Below, piece by piece: positions 7,628 to 16,339 of a DNA stretch of 64,000 bases; position 1 is the stretch's first letter; every line of letters begins with the position of its first letter. The translations under genes were made by a program, and so were the position numbers. The notes under the pieces were generated by a model. It had not been told where the DNA came from. It ran no database searches and was given only the letters and a program-made list of their open reading frames with translations. This DNA is from Marimonas arenosa. GTDB taxonomy: Bacteria > Pseudomonadota > Alphaproteobacteria > Rhodobacterales > Rhodobacteraceae. The stretch is taken from the NCBI RefSeq assembly GCF_030848945.1, contig NZ_JANHAX010000002.1, forward strand, positions 248,001-312,000. The letters are read 5' to 3'.

Positions 7628-7918
7628 ATGGACGTTCTGCTGCATGTCACCACGCCGGAGGCGGCAGGTATTGCCGCCGGGTTGGGCCGGGCGCTGACTG
7701 CGCGGGGTGCGGCCTGGGGCTGTTTCCTGACCAATGACGGGGTGAAGGCGATAGCCGATCGGGGATTTGCCGAAGCCTGCAAAGGCGCCGCGCGAGTCGC
7801 GGTCTGCGAACATTCCTGGGATCTGCACATGGCCGGGCGGGACTGTCCGGCGGAGCTTGGCAGCCAGACGGTGAATTCGCTGATGATGGCCGAGGCCACG
7901 CGGGTGGTGAGCCTCTGA
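7628..7918 (+). CDS. DsrE-family small protein with cysteines
   Basis: A 96-residue protein of the DsrE/TusD type fold: strand MDVLLHVTTP, alanine-rich helix, GCFLTNDGVKAI, then a cysteine-containing segment VAVCEHSWDLHMAGRDC (residues about 58-75). DsrE-like proteins relay sulfur on a conserved cysteine; Cys61 in VCEHSW is the best candidate. It ends RVVSL, an ending nearly shared by the next two genes (RVVNL, LVVTL), which suggests repeated duplication of one small fold or interaction through the same edge strand. Confidence 0.72.
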   Translation: MDVLLHVTTPEAAGIAAGLGRALTARGAAWGCFLTNDGVKAIADRGFAEACKGAARVAVCEHSWDLHMAGRDCPAELGSQTVNSLMMAEATRVVSL

Positions 7919-7930
7919 GGGAGGGGTGAG

Positions 7931-8209
7931 ATGGACGAAAAGAAAATCCTCGTTCTAGGCCGGCGCGACCATACCGAGGCGATGCGCGTGGCGGCGGGCC
8001 TAACGATTTTCGGCCACGAGGTGCGGTTGGTGTTTATGACCGAACCGGTGGCCGAGACCGAAGAGAACGCCGAGCAGGCCGAGTTGCTGGAATTGTCGGA
8101 CATCGTGCCGGAAACCACGGTGCCGGAGATGGGTGAAGACCTGACGCTGCTTGACGCCGCAGCGCTGGGAAAGGCGATGGCCGAGGCCGATCGCGTGGTG
8201 AATCTTTAG
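7931..8209 (+). CDS. DsrE-like small protein without cysteine
   Basis: A 92-residue protein starting KKILVLGRRDHTEAMRVAAGL, similar in layout to the DsrE/F fold but with no cysteine at all. An acidic linker (residues 38-60) follows, then a C-terminal strand ending RVVNL. It probably forms a hetero-oligomer with its neighbours, as DsrF and DsrH do with DsrE, where not every subunit carries the active cysteine. It starts 12 bases after the preceding gene, with GGGAGGGG upstream. Confidence 0.6.
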   Translation: MDEKKILVLGRRDHTEAMRVAAGLTIFGHEVRLVFMTEPVAETEENAEQAELLELSDIVPETTVPEMGEDLTLLDAAALGKAMAEADRVVNL

Positions 8210-8221
8210 GGGGAGGAGCCG

Positions 8222-8410
8222 ATGAAGATCGTCGAACTGAAAACTGGGCTCTTCCCGGACGCCGGCACGGTCGAAGCGGCGCTCGCCCATCTGCGCGGCG
8301 ATCAGGAGGTCGAGCGGAAAGACCTCACCGGGCTGACCCTGGAGAGCAAGGATGCATGGGACGACGTGGCCGGGGCGATCCTCGCCGCCGACCTCGTCGT
8401 CACGCTGTAG
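8222..8410 (+). CDS. 62-residue DsrH-like or unknown protein
   Basis: A short product without cysteines that ends in the strand AADLVVTL, matching the ends of the two preceding DsrE-type proteins. By position it would be the third subunit of a DsrEFH-like set, but it is shorter than DsrH/TusB and sequence alone does not prove that link. GGGGGAGGAG precedes the ATG by 3 bases. Confidence 0.55.
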   Translation: MKIVELKTGLFPDAGTVEAALAHLRGDQEVERKDLTGLTLESKDAWDDVAGAILAADLVVTL

Positions 8411-8456
8411 GAGCGGCCCTGAGCGGCCAAAGGAGAAGAAAAAGGGAGGACTAGAC

Positions 8457-9407
8457 ATGACAAGTATTGCGAACTGGTTGCGCGGCATAGCCGCGGGGGT
8501 AGGTATGTTCGCCGCGGTGGCGCTGAGCGCCGGGGCGGCCTGGGCGGCGGACCCGCTGGTCGATGTGGACTGGGTCAAGGCCAATATCGGCCAGCCCGGC
8601 GTCGTGTTCGTCGATGCCCGTGGCTCGACTGACTTTCTGCGCGGCCACATTCCCGGGGCGGTCAACACCAACTATGGCAAGGACGGCTGGCGGGTGAAGG
8701 CTGACGGCGTGCCGGGCGTGTTCCCGGCTGACCCGGCCAAGCTGGGCGAACTGATCGGCAGTCTCGGCATCGACAATTCGAGCCACGTCGTGCTGGTTGC
8801 GCCGGGCGCGAACTCGTCGGACATGGGCACGGCAACTCGGATGTACTGGACCTTCAAGGTGCTGGGTCATGACAACGTGTCGATTCTCGACGGTGGCATG
8901 GCGGCTTATCTCAAAGAGGTCGACGACAACAAGAACCCCGTGAACCCGCTTGAAAAAGGCGCGTCGAAACCCGAGGCGAAGAGTTTCGACATAGCGCTGC
9001 GCCAGGAGATGCTGATTGACGAAGCTGGGATGCAAGCAGCGATGGACGGTGGTGTGACGCTGGTCGACAACCGCACCGCTGACCAGTACCTGGGCGTCAA
9101 CCGGCACGGCGCCTCGAAGGCGTCGGGCACGATCCCCGGGGCGGTGAACCTGCCGCAAAGCTGGATGACCCAGAACGGTGGCGGCACGTTCCGCGACGCG
9201 GCAACGCTGAAAAAGCTCTACTCCGCGGCCGGCGTGCCGACCGAGGGCGATCAGATCAGCTTCTGCAACACCGGACACTGGGCGTCGATCGGCTGGTTCG
9301 TATCGTCCGAGATCCTCGGCAACAAAAGCGCGCAGCTTTACGACGCCTCGATGACCGGGTGGACGGCCAAGGGCCTGCCGATTGAAGCCAAGATCGCGGC
9401 AGAATGA
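8457..9407 (+). CDS. Exported two-domain thiosulfate/mercaptopyruvate sulfurtransferase
   Basis: A 316-residue protein with a signal peptide (residues 1-34, ending AAWA-AD) and two rhodanese domains. The first (about 35-165) has VVFVDARGSTDFLRGHIPGAVN but no cysteine loop. The second (about 180-310) has the active loop FCNTGHWAS with Cys270. It would take sulfane sulfur from thiosulfate or a similar donor in the periplasm and so feed the YeeE importer encoded by the first two genes of the cluster. Strong Shine-Dalgarno AAAGGGAGGA lies before the ATG at 8457. Confidence 0.88.
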   Translation: MTSIANWLRGIAAGVGMFAAVALSAGAAWAADPLVDVDWVKANIGQPGVVFVDARGSTDFLRGHIPGAVNTNYGKDGWRVKADGVPGVFPADPAKLGELIGSLGIDNSSHVVLVAPGANSSDMGTATRMYWTFKVLGHDNVSILDGGMAAYLKEVDDNKNPVNPLEKGASKPEAKSFDIALRQEMLIDEAGMQAAMDGGVTLVDNRTADQYLGVNRHGASKASGTIPGAVNLPQSWMTQNGGGTFRDAATLKKLYSAAGVPTEGDQISFCNTGHWASIGWFVSSEILGNKSAQLYDASMTGWTAKGLPIEAKIAAE

Positions 9408-9423
9408 CGTGAACGTGGCCTGA

Positions 9424-10098
9424 ATGGCGCCTTCCACCGAGGTCCGCAGGCCGAATGGCCCGAAGGTCGCAGCGCACGTGCGTGTTGCGGCCTTCTTTCT
9501 GTTTTCCGTGGTGACCGCGGCCGGGCCCGTCCCCGCGTCAGCGACGGAGGCCGAGGAGCGCACACTGGCAAGCGAGTTGCTGATTGTCCGGGGCGATCTC
9601 GACCGGTTGGAGATGTCGCTGCCGCCGGCGCATCACGCGGGGCTGCATCAGCGGATCAGGGGGGCGCTGGGCGTGCTGCCCTGGCTGCTGAAGCAAGCGG
9701 GCGACTACGCCGGGGCCGGGGCGCTCGAAGCCTGGCAGGACAATCCCCTCGATCTACCGGGGGACCGGGCTCGGTTGGCCGCGCTGCTGTCAACGCTTGC
9801 GGAGCGCCATCCGCTGGCGTTGGGCCAGGCGGACACAAGGCTGCCGCCGGCCGTCCAGCGGGAGGCGCGCGCGATTCACGACGCGTATTGCGCCGGTTGC
9901 CATGACGGTCTTGGTGAAGGTGATCCCGAGCTCGATCTGCCGGCCCGCGATCTATTTGGGATGGGCCGGACCGAGCCGCCGAAGCTGTTCCTTGCCCGGT
10001 TGATCAACGGAGTCAAAGGCGATGAGACGCTGGGGTTCCTCAATCCGCTGACGGACCGACAGCTTTTGGCGTTGTGGATCCTGTACCGGACGCAATGA
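9424..10098 (+). CDS. Exported monohaem cytochrome c
   Basis: A 224-residue product with a long N-terminus containing a signal-type hydrophobic segment (about residues 22-40, ending ASA-TE), an alpha-helical middle part of about 100 residues, and a C-terminal class-I-type haem site C156-A-G-C-H160. DLFGMGR supplies a candidate methionine ligand. It is the last gene of the sulfur cluster and suggests that electrons are passed during sulfur transfer or oxidation. The helical N-terminal half has no function that I recognise. Confidence 0.8.
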   Translation: MAPSTEVRRPNGPKVAAHVRVAAFFLFSVVTAAGPVPASATEAEERTLASELLIVRGDLDRLEMSLPPAHHAGLHQRIRGALGVLPWLLKQAGDYAGAGALEAWQDNPLDLPGDRARLAALLSTLAERHPLALGQADTRLPPAVQREARAIHDAYCAGCHDGLGEGDPELDLPARDLFGMGRTEPPKLFLARLINGVKGDETLGFLNPLTDRQLLALWILYRTQ

Positions 10099-10128
10099 CA
10101 CCGCCCGGCGCATCGTCCAAGACCGGGG

Positions 10129-10869
10129 TCAAGCCGTGCGGACCGGGAGTGCCGGTTCACTGCCCGCGCCCAGAACCACGATTGGGCAACGTGCCGCAAC
10201 GTGTAACTTGCGCAGCTGGTCGTCGCTGCGAAATGGACCTGCGGAAAGATCGACGACCAGTACGGCAGCCGGGATCCGGGACAATCTTGCAAGCAGCGCA
10301 TCCTCGTCGCCAAACCGGTCAACCTGCATCGCCGCGGCCCCGGAGGCGGGTGTTTCCAGTTCCAGCGACAGGCCGTGGAGGCCGGTTCCCAGAACCTGGG
10401 CCAAATCCCGAGCCAGTTCAGCCGATCGCCACGAGGCGTTTTGCGGCGGCAAGATCACGACCACCTGTCCCGTGGTCCTGCGCAGCACGCTGTGACCAAG
10501 CAGAAGCATGTCCCAGCCGGATGCGGCGGCGCGCAGGCTGCCGATCAGGTCTCCGCGGCGCCGCTCGAAGGTCCATTTCCGGCTTCGGGCAACGGTCGAC
10601 AGCATGTCACGGAAGGCGGCGGCATCTCGTTCCAGCAGCCGTCCGAACTCCTGGCGGGACGGGATCTCGGCGAATGTTCCGGCCGCGGTGACCAGGCGTT
10701 GTTTCGGCGAATAGGCGATCTCGGGGAACCCCTCATCCTCGAGCAGCAGCCCGCCCAGCTCGGTCAGCCAAGAACCGGCAAGCCGGTCGACCAGCCGCAA
10801 CGCCGATCGGGCATCGGCGAAACATCCCGCCCCGATCAGAACGCGCATGGAAGATCGTTGTTCCACCAT
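10129..10869 (-). CDS. Stress-protein-like gene coupled to lon
   Basis: A 246-residue protein with alternating strands and helices: MRVLIGAGCFADARSALRLVDRLA at the N-terminus, WDMLLLGHSVLRR in the middle and RCPIVVLGAG at the C-terminus. This recalls two tandem universal-stress-protein-like halves, but the ATP-binding G-2x-G-9x-G motif is not clear, so the assignment is tentative. It is coupled to the upstream Lon-family protease by a TGATG stop/start overlap, with GGAGG just before it. Convergent with the cytochrome gene. Confidence 0.55.
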   Translation of the reverse strand: MVEQRSSMRVLIGAGCFADARSALRLVDRLAGSWLTELGGLLLEDEGFPEIAYSPKQRLVTAAGTFAEIPSRQEFGRLLERDAAAFRDMLSTVARSRKWTFERRRGDLIGSLRAAASGWDMLLLGHSVLRRTTGQVVVILPPQNASWRSAELARDLAQVLGTGLHGLSLELETPASGAAAMQVDRFGDEDALLARLSRIPAAVLVVDLSAGPFRSDDQLRKLHVAARCPIVVLGAGSEPALPVRTA

Positions 10870-13298
10870 CAAACCTCCGCCTCGCCCCGGCCGGACCCCG
10901 ACGGACCGACGAAGGCCTTTCTGGCCCGCGCGAAGTCCCGCAGTTTCGCCTCGACGCGCGCGTTGACCGAGCCCCCGGGAAACGTGTCGTCATCGCCGCG
11001 GACCCCAGCCTTGACACCGGTCAGGATTGCGATGCCTTCATCGATTGTCGCCACCGGGATCACCCGGAACTTGCCGTCCGCGACCGCGGCGACCACTTCG
11101 GGGCGCAGCATCAAATGTTCGACATTCGACTGCGGGATCAGGACCCCCTGCCGGCCGGTCAGGCCGCGTGTGGCGCAGGTTTCGAAAAAGCCCTCGATCT
11201 TCTCGTTGACGCCGCCGATGGCCTGCACCTCGCCTGCCTGACTGACCGATCCGGTGACCGCCAGCCCCTGGTCGATCGGCAGGTCGGACAGGGCCGACAG
11301 CAGGGCATAGAGCTCGGCAGACGAGGCACTGTCGCCGTCAACGCCGCCGTAGCTTTGCTCGAAAACGAGACTGGCATGCAGCGAGAAGGGTACGTCCGTT
11401 GCGTAGCGCGCGGTCAGATAGCCCGACAGGATCATCACGCCCTTGGAATGCAGCGGGCCACCCAACTCGACTTCCCGTTCGATATCGACCAGCTTGCCCG
11501 CCCCCAAGCGGGCGTTTGCAGTGATGCGCGACGGGCGGCCGAATCGGTAATCGCCCAGCCCGATCACCGACAGCCCGTTGATCTGGCCGACTTTTTCGCC
11601 GGTGGTGTCGATCAGAACCGTGCCGCGGGCGATGGCCTCCTGCATGCGGTCTCGGACCCGCGAGGCGCGCTTTTCCTTTTCGCGGACGGCGCGCTCGATA
11701 TCGCTGTCGTCGATTTCGGTGCTGTCGCGGGCTTCGGCATAGTGTTCGGCCTCCTTCAGCAGGTCGCCGATGGTGCCCAGCTGCAGCGTCATCTTGGTGG
11801 AATCGTCGGCAAGGCGCGTCGCCTCGTCGATCAGCCGCGCCACCCCGGCGGCAGTAACCGGACGCAGCTTCTCGCGCGTGGCGTAAGAGCCGATGATGCG
11901 GGCATAAAGCGCGGTGTTGTCGTCATTGATCTCGACGGCGGCCTCGAAATCGGCCTGAACCTTGAACAGCTCGCCGAAATCGGGGTCGAGCATCACCAGC
12001 AGCGCGTGCAGCATCCTGTCGCCGATCAGCACGATCCGGGTGTCGAGCGGGATCGGGTCGGGTTCGAGCGACGTCGTCGAGATCAGACTCAGACGCTCGG
12101 CCATCGAGGTGATGTTGATCGACTGGGTTTTGAGACAGCGTTTCAGCGCGTCCCAGGCCAGCGGTTCGCTCAGGACATCGCGCGCGTCGAGCGCCAGATA
12201 GCCGCCATTGGCACGATGCAGTGCCCCCGGTTTGATCAGGGTGAAATTGGTCACCAGCGAGCCCATCTGCGACACGTGGTCGATCCGGCCGACAAGCCGA
12301 TCGAGCGTCGGCAGCGGCTCGGTCTCGACCGGCGCGCCGGCGTGCTCGTCGCAGTTCTGCGAGACCATGATGTTCACGACATAGCGATCGAATGCCGGGT
12401 CGCGGTGGGTGTGGCGAATCGCTTCGGGAAACGGCCCGTCATTGCCGCGCGCCGCGGCGGCGAGAAACAACTCGGCATGGGCGATGATGTCCTCGCGGGC
12501 GTCTTCGACATAGTTGGCAATCGCCTCGATGGCCAGAAGCTCTGGATCGATCTCGGCCACCCGTGCCGACACCGCGCGTTCGGCCATTTCGACGTTCAGT
12601 TTCTCGACCCGCTTGCGGTGGTCCCGCTCAAGCTTCGGCGCCTGCCGCAGGACCTTGGCCAGATCTTCCTGCAGGCGGGCAATCTTTTCTTCGATTTCAG
12701 CCTGCTCGTCCGGCTCAAGCTTTTGAAAATCCTCGGATTTGACCAGCTGGCCGTTGCGGATTGCGGTCAGCATGAAGCCCATCGGAGTGCGCAGCAATGC
12801 CACGTTCTCGGCCTTGGCGCGATCGGCGAAATCGGCCATTGCCGCTTCCTGTGCCTCGGCCAGTTCCTGGTCCATCGACCGGCGTTGGGACTGGTATTCG
12901 TCGGACTCGAACAGCGCCGGGATCTCGCTGGCGAGGTCGTCGATCAGGTTCTGCATCGTCCGGCGGAAACGCGGTGCGGTCCCCGGCGGCAGCTGCACGG
13001 CCCTGGGTTTGTGCGCCGCTTCGAAATTGTTGACGTAGACCCAGTCGGACGGCACTGGCCGCGCGGTGGCCTGCTCTTTCAGCAGTTTGGCCGTCGCGGA
13101 ATGCCGGCCCGACCCAGGCGGTCCAAGAACGAACAGGTTGAACCCTCGGTGCCGGACCTGGGCCGACAACCGGATCGCCTCGAGTGCGCGATCCTGTCCG
13201 ATCAGGTCGTCATAAACAACAACTTCTGCCGTGCTGCGGAACGGGAGTTTTTCCGGATCGCACCGATGGCTCAATTTGTCGGGTGGAAGCTCTTTCAC
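10869..13298 (-). CDS. LonB/LonC-like AAA+ protease
   Basis: An 809-residue ATP-dependent protease of the unusual Lon family (YcbZ/LonB-type, with an insertion inside the AAA+ module). Walker A GPPGSGRHS is at residues 59-67. A long coiled, charged region spans about 160-260. The C-terminal Lon protease domain has catalytic Ser657 in GDSAS and Lys700 in NEKIEG. I chose the GTG at 13298 because GGGAAGGA lies 8 bases upstream and because MKELPPDKLSHRCDP matches how I expect this family to begin. A TTG at 13367 would add 23 residues. It forms an operon with the following stress-like gene. Confidence 0.88.
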   Translation of the reverse strand: MKELPPDKLSHRCDPEKLPFRSTAEVVVYDDLIGQDRALEAIRLSAQVRHRGFNLFVLGPPGSGRHSATAKLLKEQATARPVPSDWVYVNNFEAAHKPRAVQLPPGTAPRFRRTMQNLIDDLASEIPALFESDEYQSQRRSMDQELAEAQEAAMADFADRAKAENVALLRTPMGFMLTAIRNGQLVKSEDFQKLEPDEQAEIEEKIARLQEDLAKVLRQAPKLERDHRKRVEKLNVEMAERAVSARVAEIDPELLAIEAIANYVEDAREDIIAHAELFLAAAARGNDGPFPEAIRHTHRDPAFDRYVVNIMVSQNCDEHAGAPVETEPLPTLDRLVGRIDHVSQMGSLVTNFTLIKPGALHRANGGYLALDARDVLSEPLAWDALKRCLKTQSINITSMAERLSLISTTSLEPDPIPLDTRIVLIGDRMLHALLVMLDPDFGELFKVQADFEAAVEINDDNTALYARIIGSYATREKLRPVTAAGVARLIDEATRLADDSTKMTLQLGTIGDLLKEAEHYAEARDSTEIDDSDIERAVREKEKRASRVRDRMQEAIARGTVLIDTTGEKVGQINGLSVIGLGDYRFGRPSRITANARLGAGKLVDIEREVELGGPLHSKGVMILSGYLTARYATDVPFSLHASLVFEQSYGGVDGDSASSAELYALLSALSDLPIDQGLAVTGSVSQAGEVQAIGGVNEKIEGFFETCATRGLTGRQGVLIPQSNVEHLMLRPEVVAAVADGKFRVIPVATIDEGIAILTGVKAGVRGDDDTFPGGSVNARVEAKLRDFARARKAFVGPSGSGRGEAEV

Positions 13299-13610
13299 GT
13301 GTGTTTTCCTTCCCGAATGGACGCCGGTCGGGCGAGGTTTCGGACCCTTTCCGACAAAACCTGACAATAGAGGAATCCTGCGACGGGAAAATTGATCTGC
13401 CGCAAGCTCCGGTCTTGTTCACGGCAATACCGCCCGGTTACTTGCCCGGCATTTGCCACGATGTTCACAAGTTTAGCAAACCTGACGGGCAGAGTCCCGA
13501 AGGCGTGCCCTGCGGTTGGTCAATTGTCCGGACATCGCTTTGCCGCAGACAATATTCGTCTGCGCACGGACCGGTGTCCCGCCGTTTGGCCACTGGCTTT
13601 TCAATGGGGA

Positions 13611-13627
13611 ATTTGGTGGAGCCTAGG
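13611..13627. repeat. attL-type 17-bp direct repeat
   Basis: ATTTGGTGGAGCCTAGG occurs here and again at 22599-22615, where it forms the 3' end of tRNA-Ala(GGC). A tyrosine integrase gene begins 147 bases inside it. The two copies are therefore read as the attachment sites of an integrated element. This copy keeps only the last bases of the tRNA and is not a tRNA gene. Confidence 0.9.
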
Positions 13628-13745
13628 TCTGACAAACCTACGTCTCATGTTTTCTCAAGCAATTTCAAAATGACAAGAAAATATTGTATTGACTGGATTT
13701 CTTAGTGCATCTTCTTGCAAATGGTCTCATCCCATCCCAAGATTA

Positions 13746-13768
13746 GTGTTGGGAACAATGTTGGGAAG
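13746..13768. repeat. Possible integrase arm-type repeat (left)
   Basis: A 23-base motif beginning GTGTTGGG and ending GGGAAG. A near copy is found in the same orientation at 22526-22548 (19 of 23 bases equal by eye). Both lie just inside the att repeats, where integrase arm sites or excisionase sites are expected. It also overlaps the upstream region of the integrase gene, so it could contribute to its control. Confidence 0.45.
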
Positions 13769-13773
13769 ATGGC

Positions 13774-14952
13774 ATGGCAAAGCTTAACGCGAAACGGGTT
13801 GAAGCCCTGAAAGAGCCGGGTTTTTACGGTGATGGCGAAGGACTGTATCTCAAGGTTGGAGTTGCGGGCGCGAAGTCCTGGATACTGCGCACTGTGGTCC
13901 ATGGGCGGCGGCGCGATCTTGGGTTGGGCTCGGCAAGCCTTGTCGCGCTGTCGGAGGCGCGGGCCAAAGCACGGCATTTCCGTAAAATTGCGCGCGATGG
14001 GGGCGACCCCGACGCTACGCGCAAACAGGAAAGCCTGACCTTCGAACAGGCGGCGCGGCGAGTGTATGAACAACTCCTGCCTACATGGCGAAACGCAAAA
14101 CACGCCGAAACTTGGATCGCCACGGTCGAGCGATATGCGGGGTCGAGACTTGGGAAGCGGCCATTGCCCACGATTGGCACTGCCGACATTCTTGAGGTCC
14201 TGACGCCTATCTGGACGGAAAAACACGAGACAGCGAAACGCTTGAAACAGCGCCTCGCCACGATTTTCGATTGGGCCAAGGGCGCGGGACAGTATCCACA
14301 TGAGAACCCTGTCAACGGTGTGAAAAAAGCCCTTCCAGCGGTAAAGAAGCGGACCAATCATTTAGCGGCGATGCCGTGGCAGGAAGTTCCTGACCTCATG
14401 CGGGAATTGGTCCAGCGCAATGCGGTCTCGGCCCGGACGCTTGAGTTTGTCATTCTCACTGCCGCCAGATCAGGCGAGGCGCGCGGCGCGCGATGGTCTG
14501 AGTTTGATTTGACGAGCAAGGTCTGGACCATTCCGGCCGACCGGATGAAACGCGGCGTTATTCACAGGGTTCCGCTTTCGGAAGCTGCAATAGCGGTGCT
14601 GGAAAAGGTCAAAGGCCTCGATACGGAGCTGGTTTTCCCGAGTGTGCAGCGCGCGAAATCAGGCATCTCGAAGCCGCAATCGGGGATGGTCTTTAAGGCT
14701 TTGCTGAACCGGATGCAGCGCGAAGGGTTTACCGTGCACGGCTTTCGGTCGTCATTCCGGGATTGGTGCGGCGAAAGCGCAAGGGCAGACCGCGAAGTCG
14801 CGGAAGCTGCACTGGCACATACGCTCGGGAATGAGGTCGAGCGCGCTTACGCGAGGTCTGACTTGTTCGACCGGCGGGTGACTTTGATGCAGGCTTGGGG
14901 TCAATTCGTTAGTGGAGCACATGGCAACGTTGCCCACTTGGTAAGAGCATGA
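13774..14952 (+). CDS. int: Tyrosine integrase, P4/DUF4102 type
   Basis: A 392-residue site-specific recombinase with the N-terminal DUF4102-type domain of tRNA-targeting integrases (MAKLNAKRVEALKEPGFYGD). A SAM-like core-binding domain covers about 85-185 and the catalytic domain follows. Active residues are visible: Arg232 in TAARSGEARG, His322 and Arg325 in VHGFRSSFRDW, His349 and the nucleophile Tyr359 in ERAYARSDLF. It appears intact, so the island could still be mobile. The next gene overlaps by an ATGA junction. Confidence 0.95.
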   Translation: MAKLNAKRVEALKEPGFYGDGEGLYLKVGVAGAKSWILRTVVHGRRRDLGLGSASLVALSEARAKARHFRKIARDGGDPDATRKQESLTFEQAARRVYEQLLPTWRNAKHAETWIATVERYAGSRLGKRPLPTIGTADILEVLTPIWTEKHETAKRLKQRLATIFDWAKGAGQYPHENPVNGVKKALPAVKKRTNHLAAMPWQEVPDLMRELVQRNAVSARTLEFVILTAARSGEARGARWSEFDLTSKVWTIPADRMKRGVIHRVPLSEAAIAVLEKVKGLDTELVFPSVQRAKSGISKPQSGMVFKALLNRMQREGFTVHGFRSSFRDWCGESARADREVAEAALAHTLGNEVERAYARSDLFDRRVTLMQAWGQFVSGAHGNVAHLVRA

Positions 14953-15812
14953 AAGGGCGAAAGGTCACAATAGCCGGGTATTCGTTTCTCGAAGTCCGTC
15001 AAGAAGAGATTTGGCTCAGAGTTGAGCCGTGCCCGGAGCCGGACCGCCTTGTGTTGATCCTTCATCGTGACCGTGAAAACCCAGATTATCTGGAGTTCCC
15101 GGATGGGGGCGATTTCGAAAGTCACGACTTTGGAGGAAGTCCATTAACATTGGCCACAGACGGTTTTTCCCGCCATGAGTTTTGGAGTGAGCTGCCGGAC
15201 GAAGAACCACTTGGCTTCAAAGGGCGAGCCGGTGGGTTTTCGGCCCGACAAGTAAATGTATTGTCGGATTCCTTCCACGGGGAATGTCAATGCGTGATGG
15301 ATGCGCATGGCTGGATGGAAGGGCTCGACCTTCCCTCAAGGGAAATCCAGGCAAAGCTTCTTGAACTGGAAGGCCCAGAAGTTATGTCCGCTGCCCGGGA
15401 GCGATTTGGTGATAACTGCCGTGCGTTCTTCTGCGAGTTGGCGGCTGTCCATTTCTCGAAGCCGTTCAGCCGACTGTGGTATGCGGCAAACATGTTTTCA
15501 CTGTATTATGCGCACTATGACGACCTTCGCGTCGGTTTTCTTTGGGCAGAGTATCAAATCAGGATGCGACAAGGCTCAAACGCGCGTCGGGGCGAGAAGA
15601 CAAAGAATGCCGCGCGATCAGGTGGTGAAGCGCGACGACATGCTAACGAAGCGCTCCGGCAAGCCGTTGTGGAAGCGATGGCACCGCAAATTCACAACGG
15701 TCTTTCCATAAGCCGTGCGGCCACGCTTGCCTATAAGGGCGGCGTCGGGTCGAGCCCGGAAGCCAATAGAAGACTGTTCAACCGATTGAAGAAGGCGGCG
15801 GGCGAAAAATAG
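14949..15812 (+). CDS. Unknown island protein coupled to integrase
   Basis: A 287-residue product of unknown family. The C-terminal 70 residues are basic and alanine/arginine-rich (SNARRGEKTKNAARSGGEARRHAN), followed by a segment resembling a helix-turn-helix (NGLSISRAATLAYKGGVGSS), so DNA binding is plausible. The N-terminal 200 residues show no motif that I know. The start overlaps the integrase stop (ATGA), indicating co-translation with int. Perhaps an accessory or regulator of the element. Confidence 0.6.
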   Translation: MKGRKVTIAGYSFLEVRQEEIWLRVEPCPEPDRLVLILHRDRENPDYLEFPDGGDFESHDFGGSPLTLATDGFSRHEFWSELPDEEPLGFKGRAGGFSARQVNVLSDSFHGECQCVMDAHGWMEGLDLPSREIQAKLLELEGPEVMSAARERFGDNCRAFFCELAAVHFSKPFSRLWYAANMFSLYYAHYDDLRVGFLWAEYQIRMRQGSNARRGEKTKNAARSGGEARRHANEALRQAVVEAMAPQIHNGLSISRAATLAYKGGVGSSPEANRRLFNRLKKAAGEK

Positions 15813-15840
15813 TTGGGACAGCGCCCGCCAAAGTCCCAAC
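15812..15840. terminator. Inverted repeat, possible terminator
   Basis: GTTGGGAC and GTCCCAAC form an 8-bp stem with a 13-base loop directly after the stop of the unknown gene. No U-tract follows, so it may be a weak terminator or a protein-binding site. The TTGGGA core also appears in the presumed integrase arm repeats. Confidence 0.35.
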
Positions 15841-15888
15841 AGCATCATTCAAATTCACGCTGAAGCAAACAGTTTCAGGGTGCAGAGA

Positions 15889-16086
15889 ATGGACGCAATA
15901 GCCGAAAACCGATTGGTTCGTGACAGCGAGGCGGCTGGAATCCTTGGGTGCTCCAAGGCGACATTCTGGCGGCGCGTTGCGGACGGAACGATTCCCAAGC
16001 CTTTGAAGATAGGCGGCATGAGCCGTTGGCCGACTTCCGAGATTTTCGCGGTAATCGAAGCGGCAAAGGCTCAGCGTGAAAACTAA
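15889..16086 (+). CDS. AlpA-family excisionase/regulator
   Basis: A 65-residue protein with a MerR-like winged helix as in AlpA/phage excisionases: LVRDSEAAGILGCSKATFWRRVADGTIPKPLKIG followed by MSRWPTSEI. AlpA-type proteins control integrase expression or excision in P4-like islands. The ATG at 15889 was chosen; a GTG three codons upstream is possible. Confidence 0.88.
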   Translation: MDAIAENRLVRDSEAAGILGCSKATFWRRVADGTIPKPLKIGGMSRWPTSEIFAVIEAAKAQREN

Positions 16087-16339
16087 CGATAATCGTCTGG
16101 GTGCACTCAGAGTGCGCTGGCTCGGGCGACCGATGCACTGCAAAGGCATCGAACCACACGCTGACCAATTTTTGAGAAAAACACCCGTGTTTGATCTGGC
16201 GACGAGATACTCCGACGAGATGCCAGAAACCCCTTTTGTTCAAAGGGCGCTGAGGCCAGCGGCGCGGCCCTGTCATATAGTAGGGAAGAGAAGCCCTCGT
16301 CCGTCACGCCATGAAAGGCGCAAAGAGAGGGAAAGGTTC

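Larger units (their letters stand above)
13299..13773. other. Non-coding stretch holding the left island boundary
   Basis: About 475 bases between the Lon-family gene and the integrase. It contains the left att repeat at 13611 and a motif at 13746 also found at the right island end. AT content rises after the repeat, marking the switch from chromosomal to island DNA. No convincing gene is seen. Confidence 0.6.

Noticed and set aside
11115..13364. 749-codon open frame on the plus strand opposite the Lon-family gene
   Set aside because: It is the antisense shadow of a clear protease gene with full motifs; such long shadows are common in GC-rich DNA.
13611..13627. Left att repeat considered as a partial tRNA gene
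   Set aside because: Only the last 14 tRNA bases plus 3 flanking bases are present; no stem or loop of a tRNA follows.
16076..16339. Open frame extending the HUH-like gene to a GTG at 16076
   Set aside because: The translated part has no domain-like pattern and a good Shine-Dalgarno site precedes the ATG at 16340.
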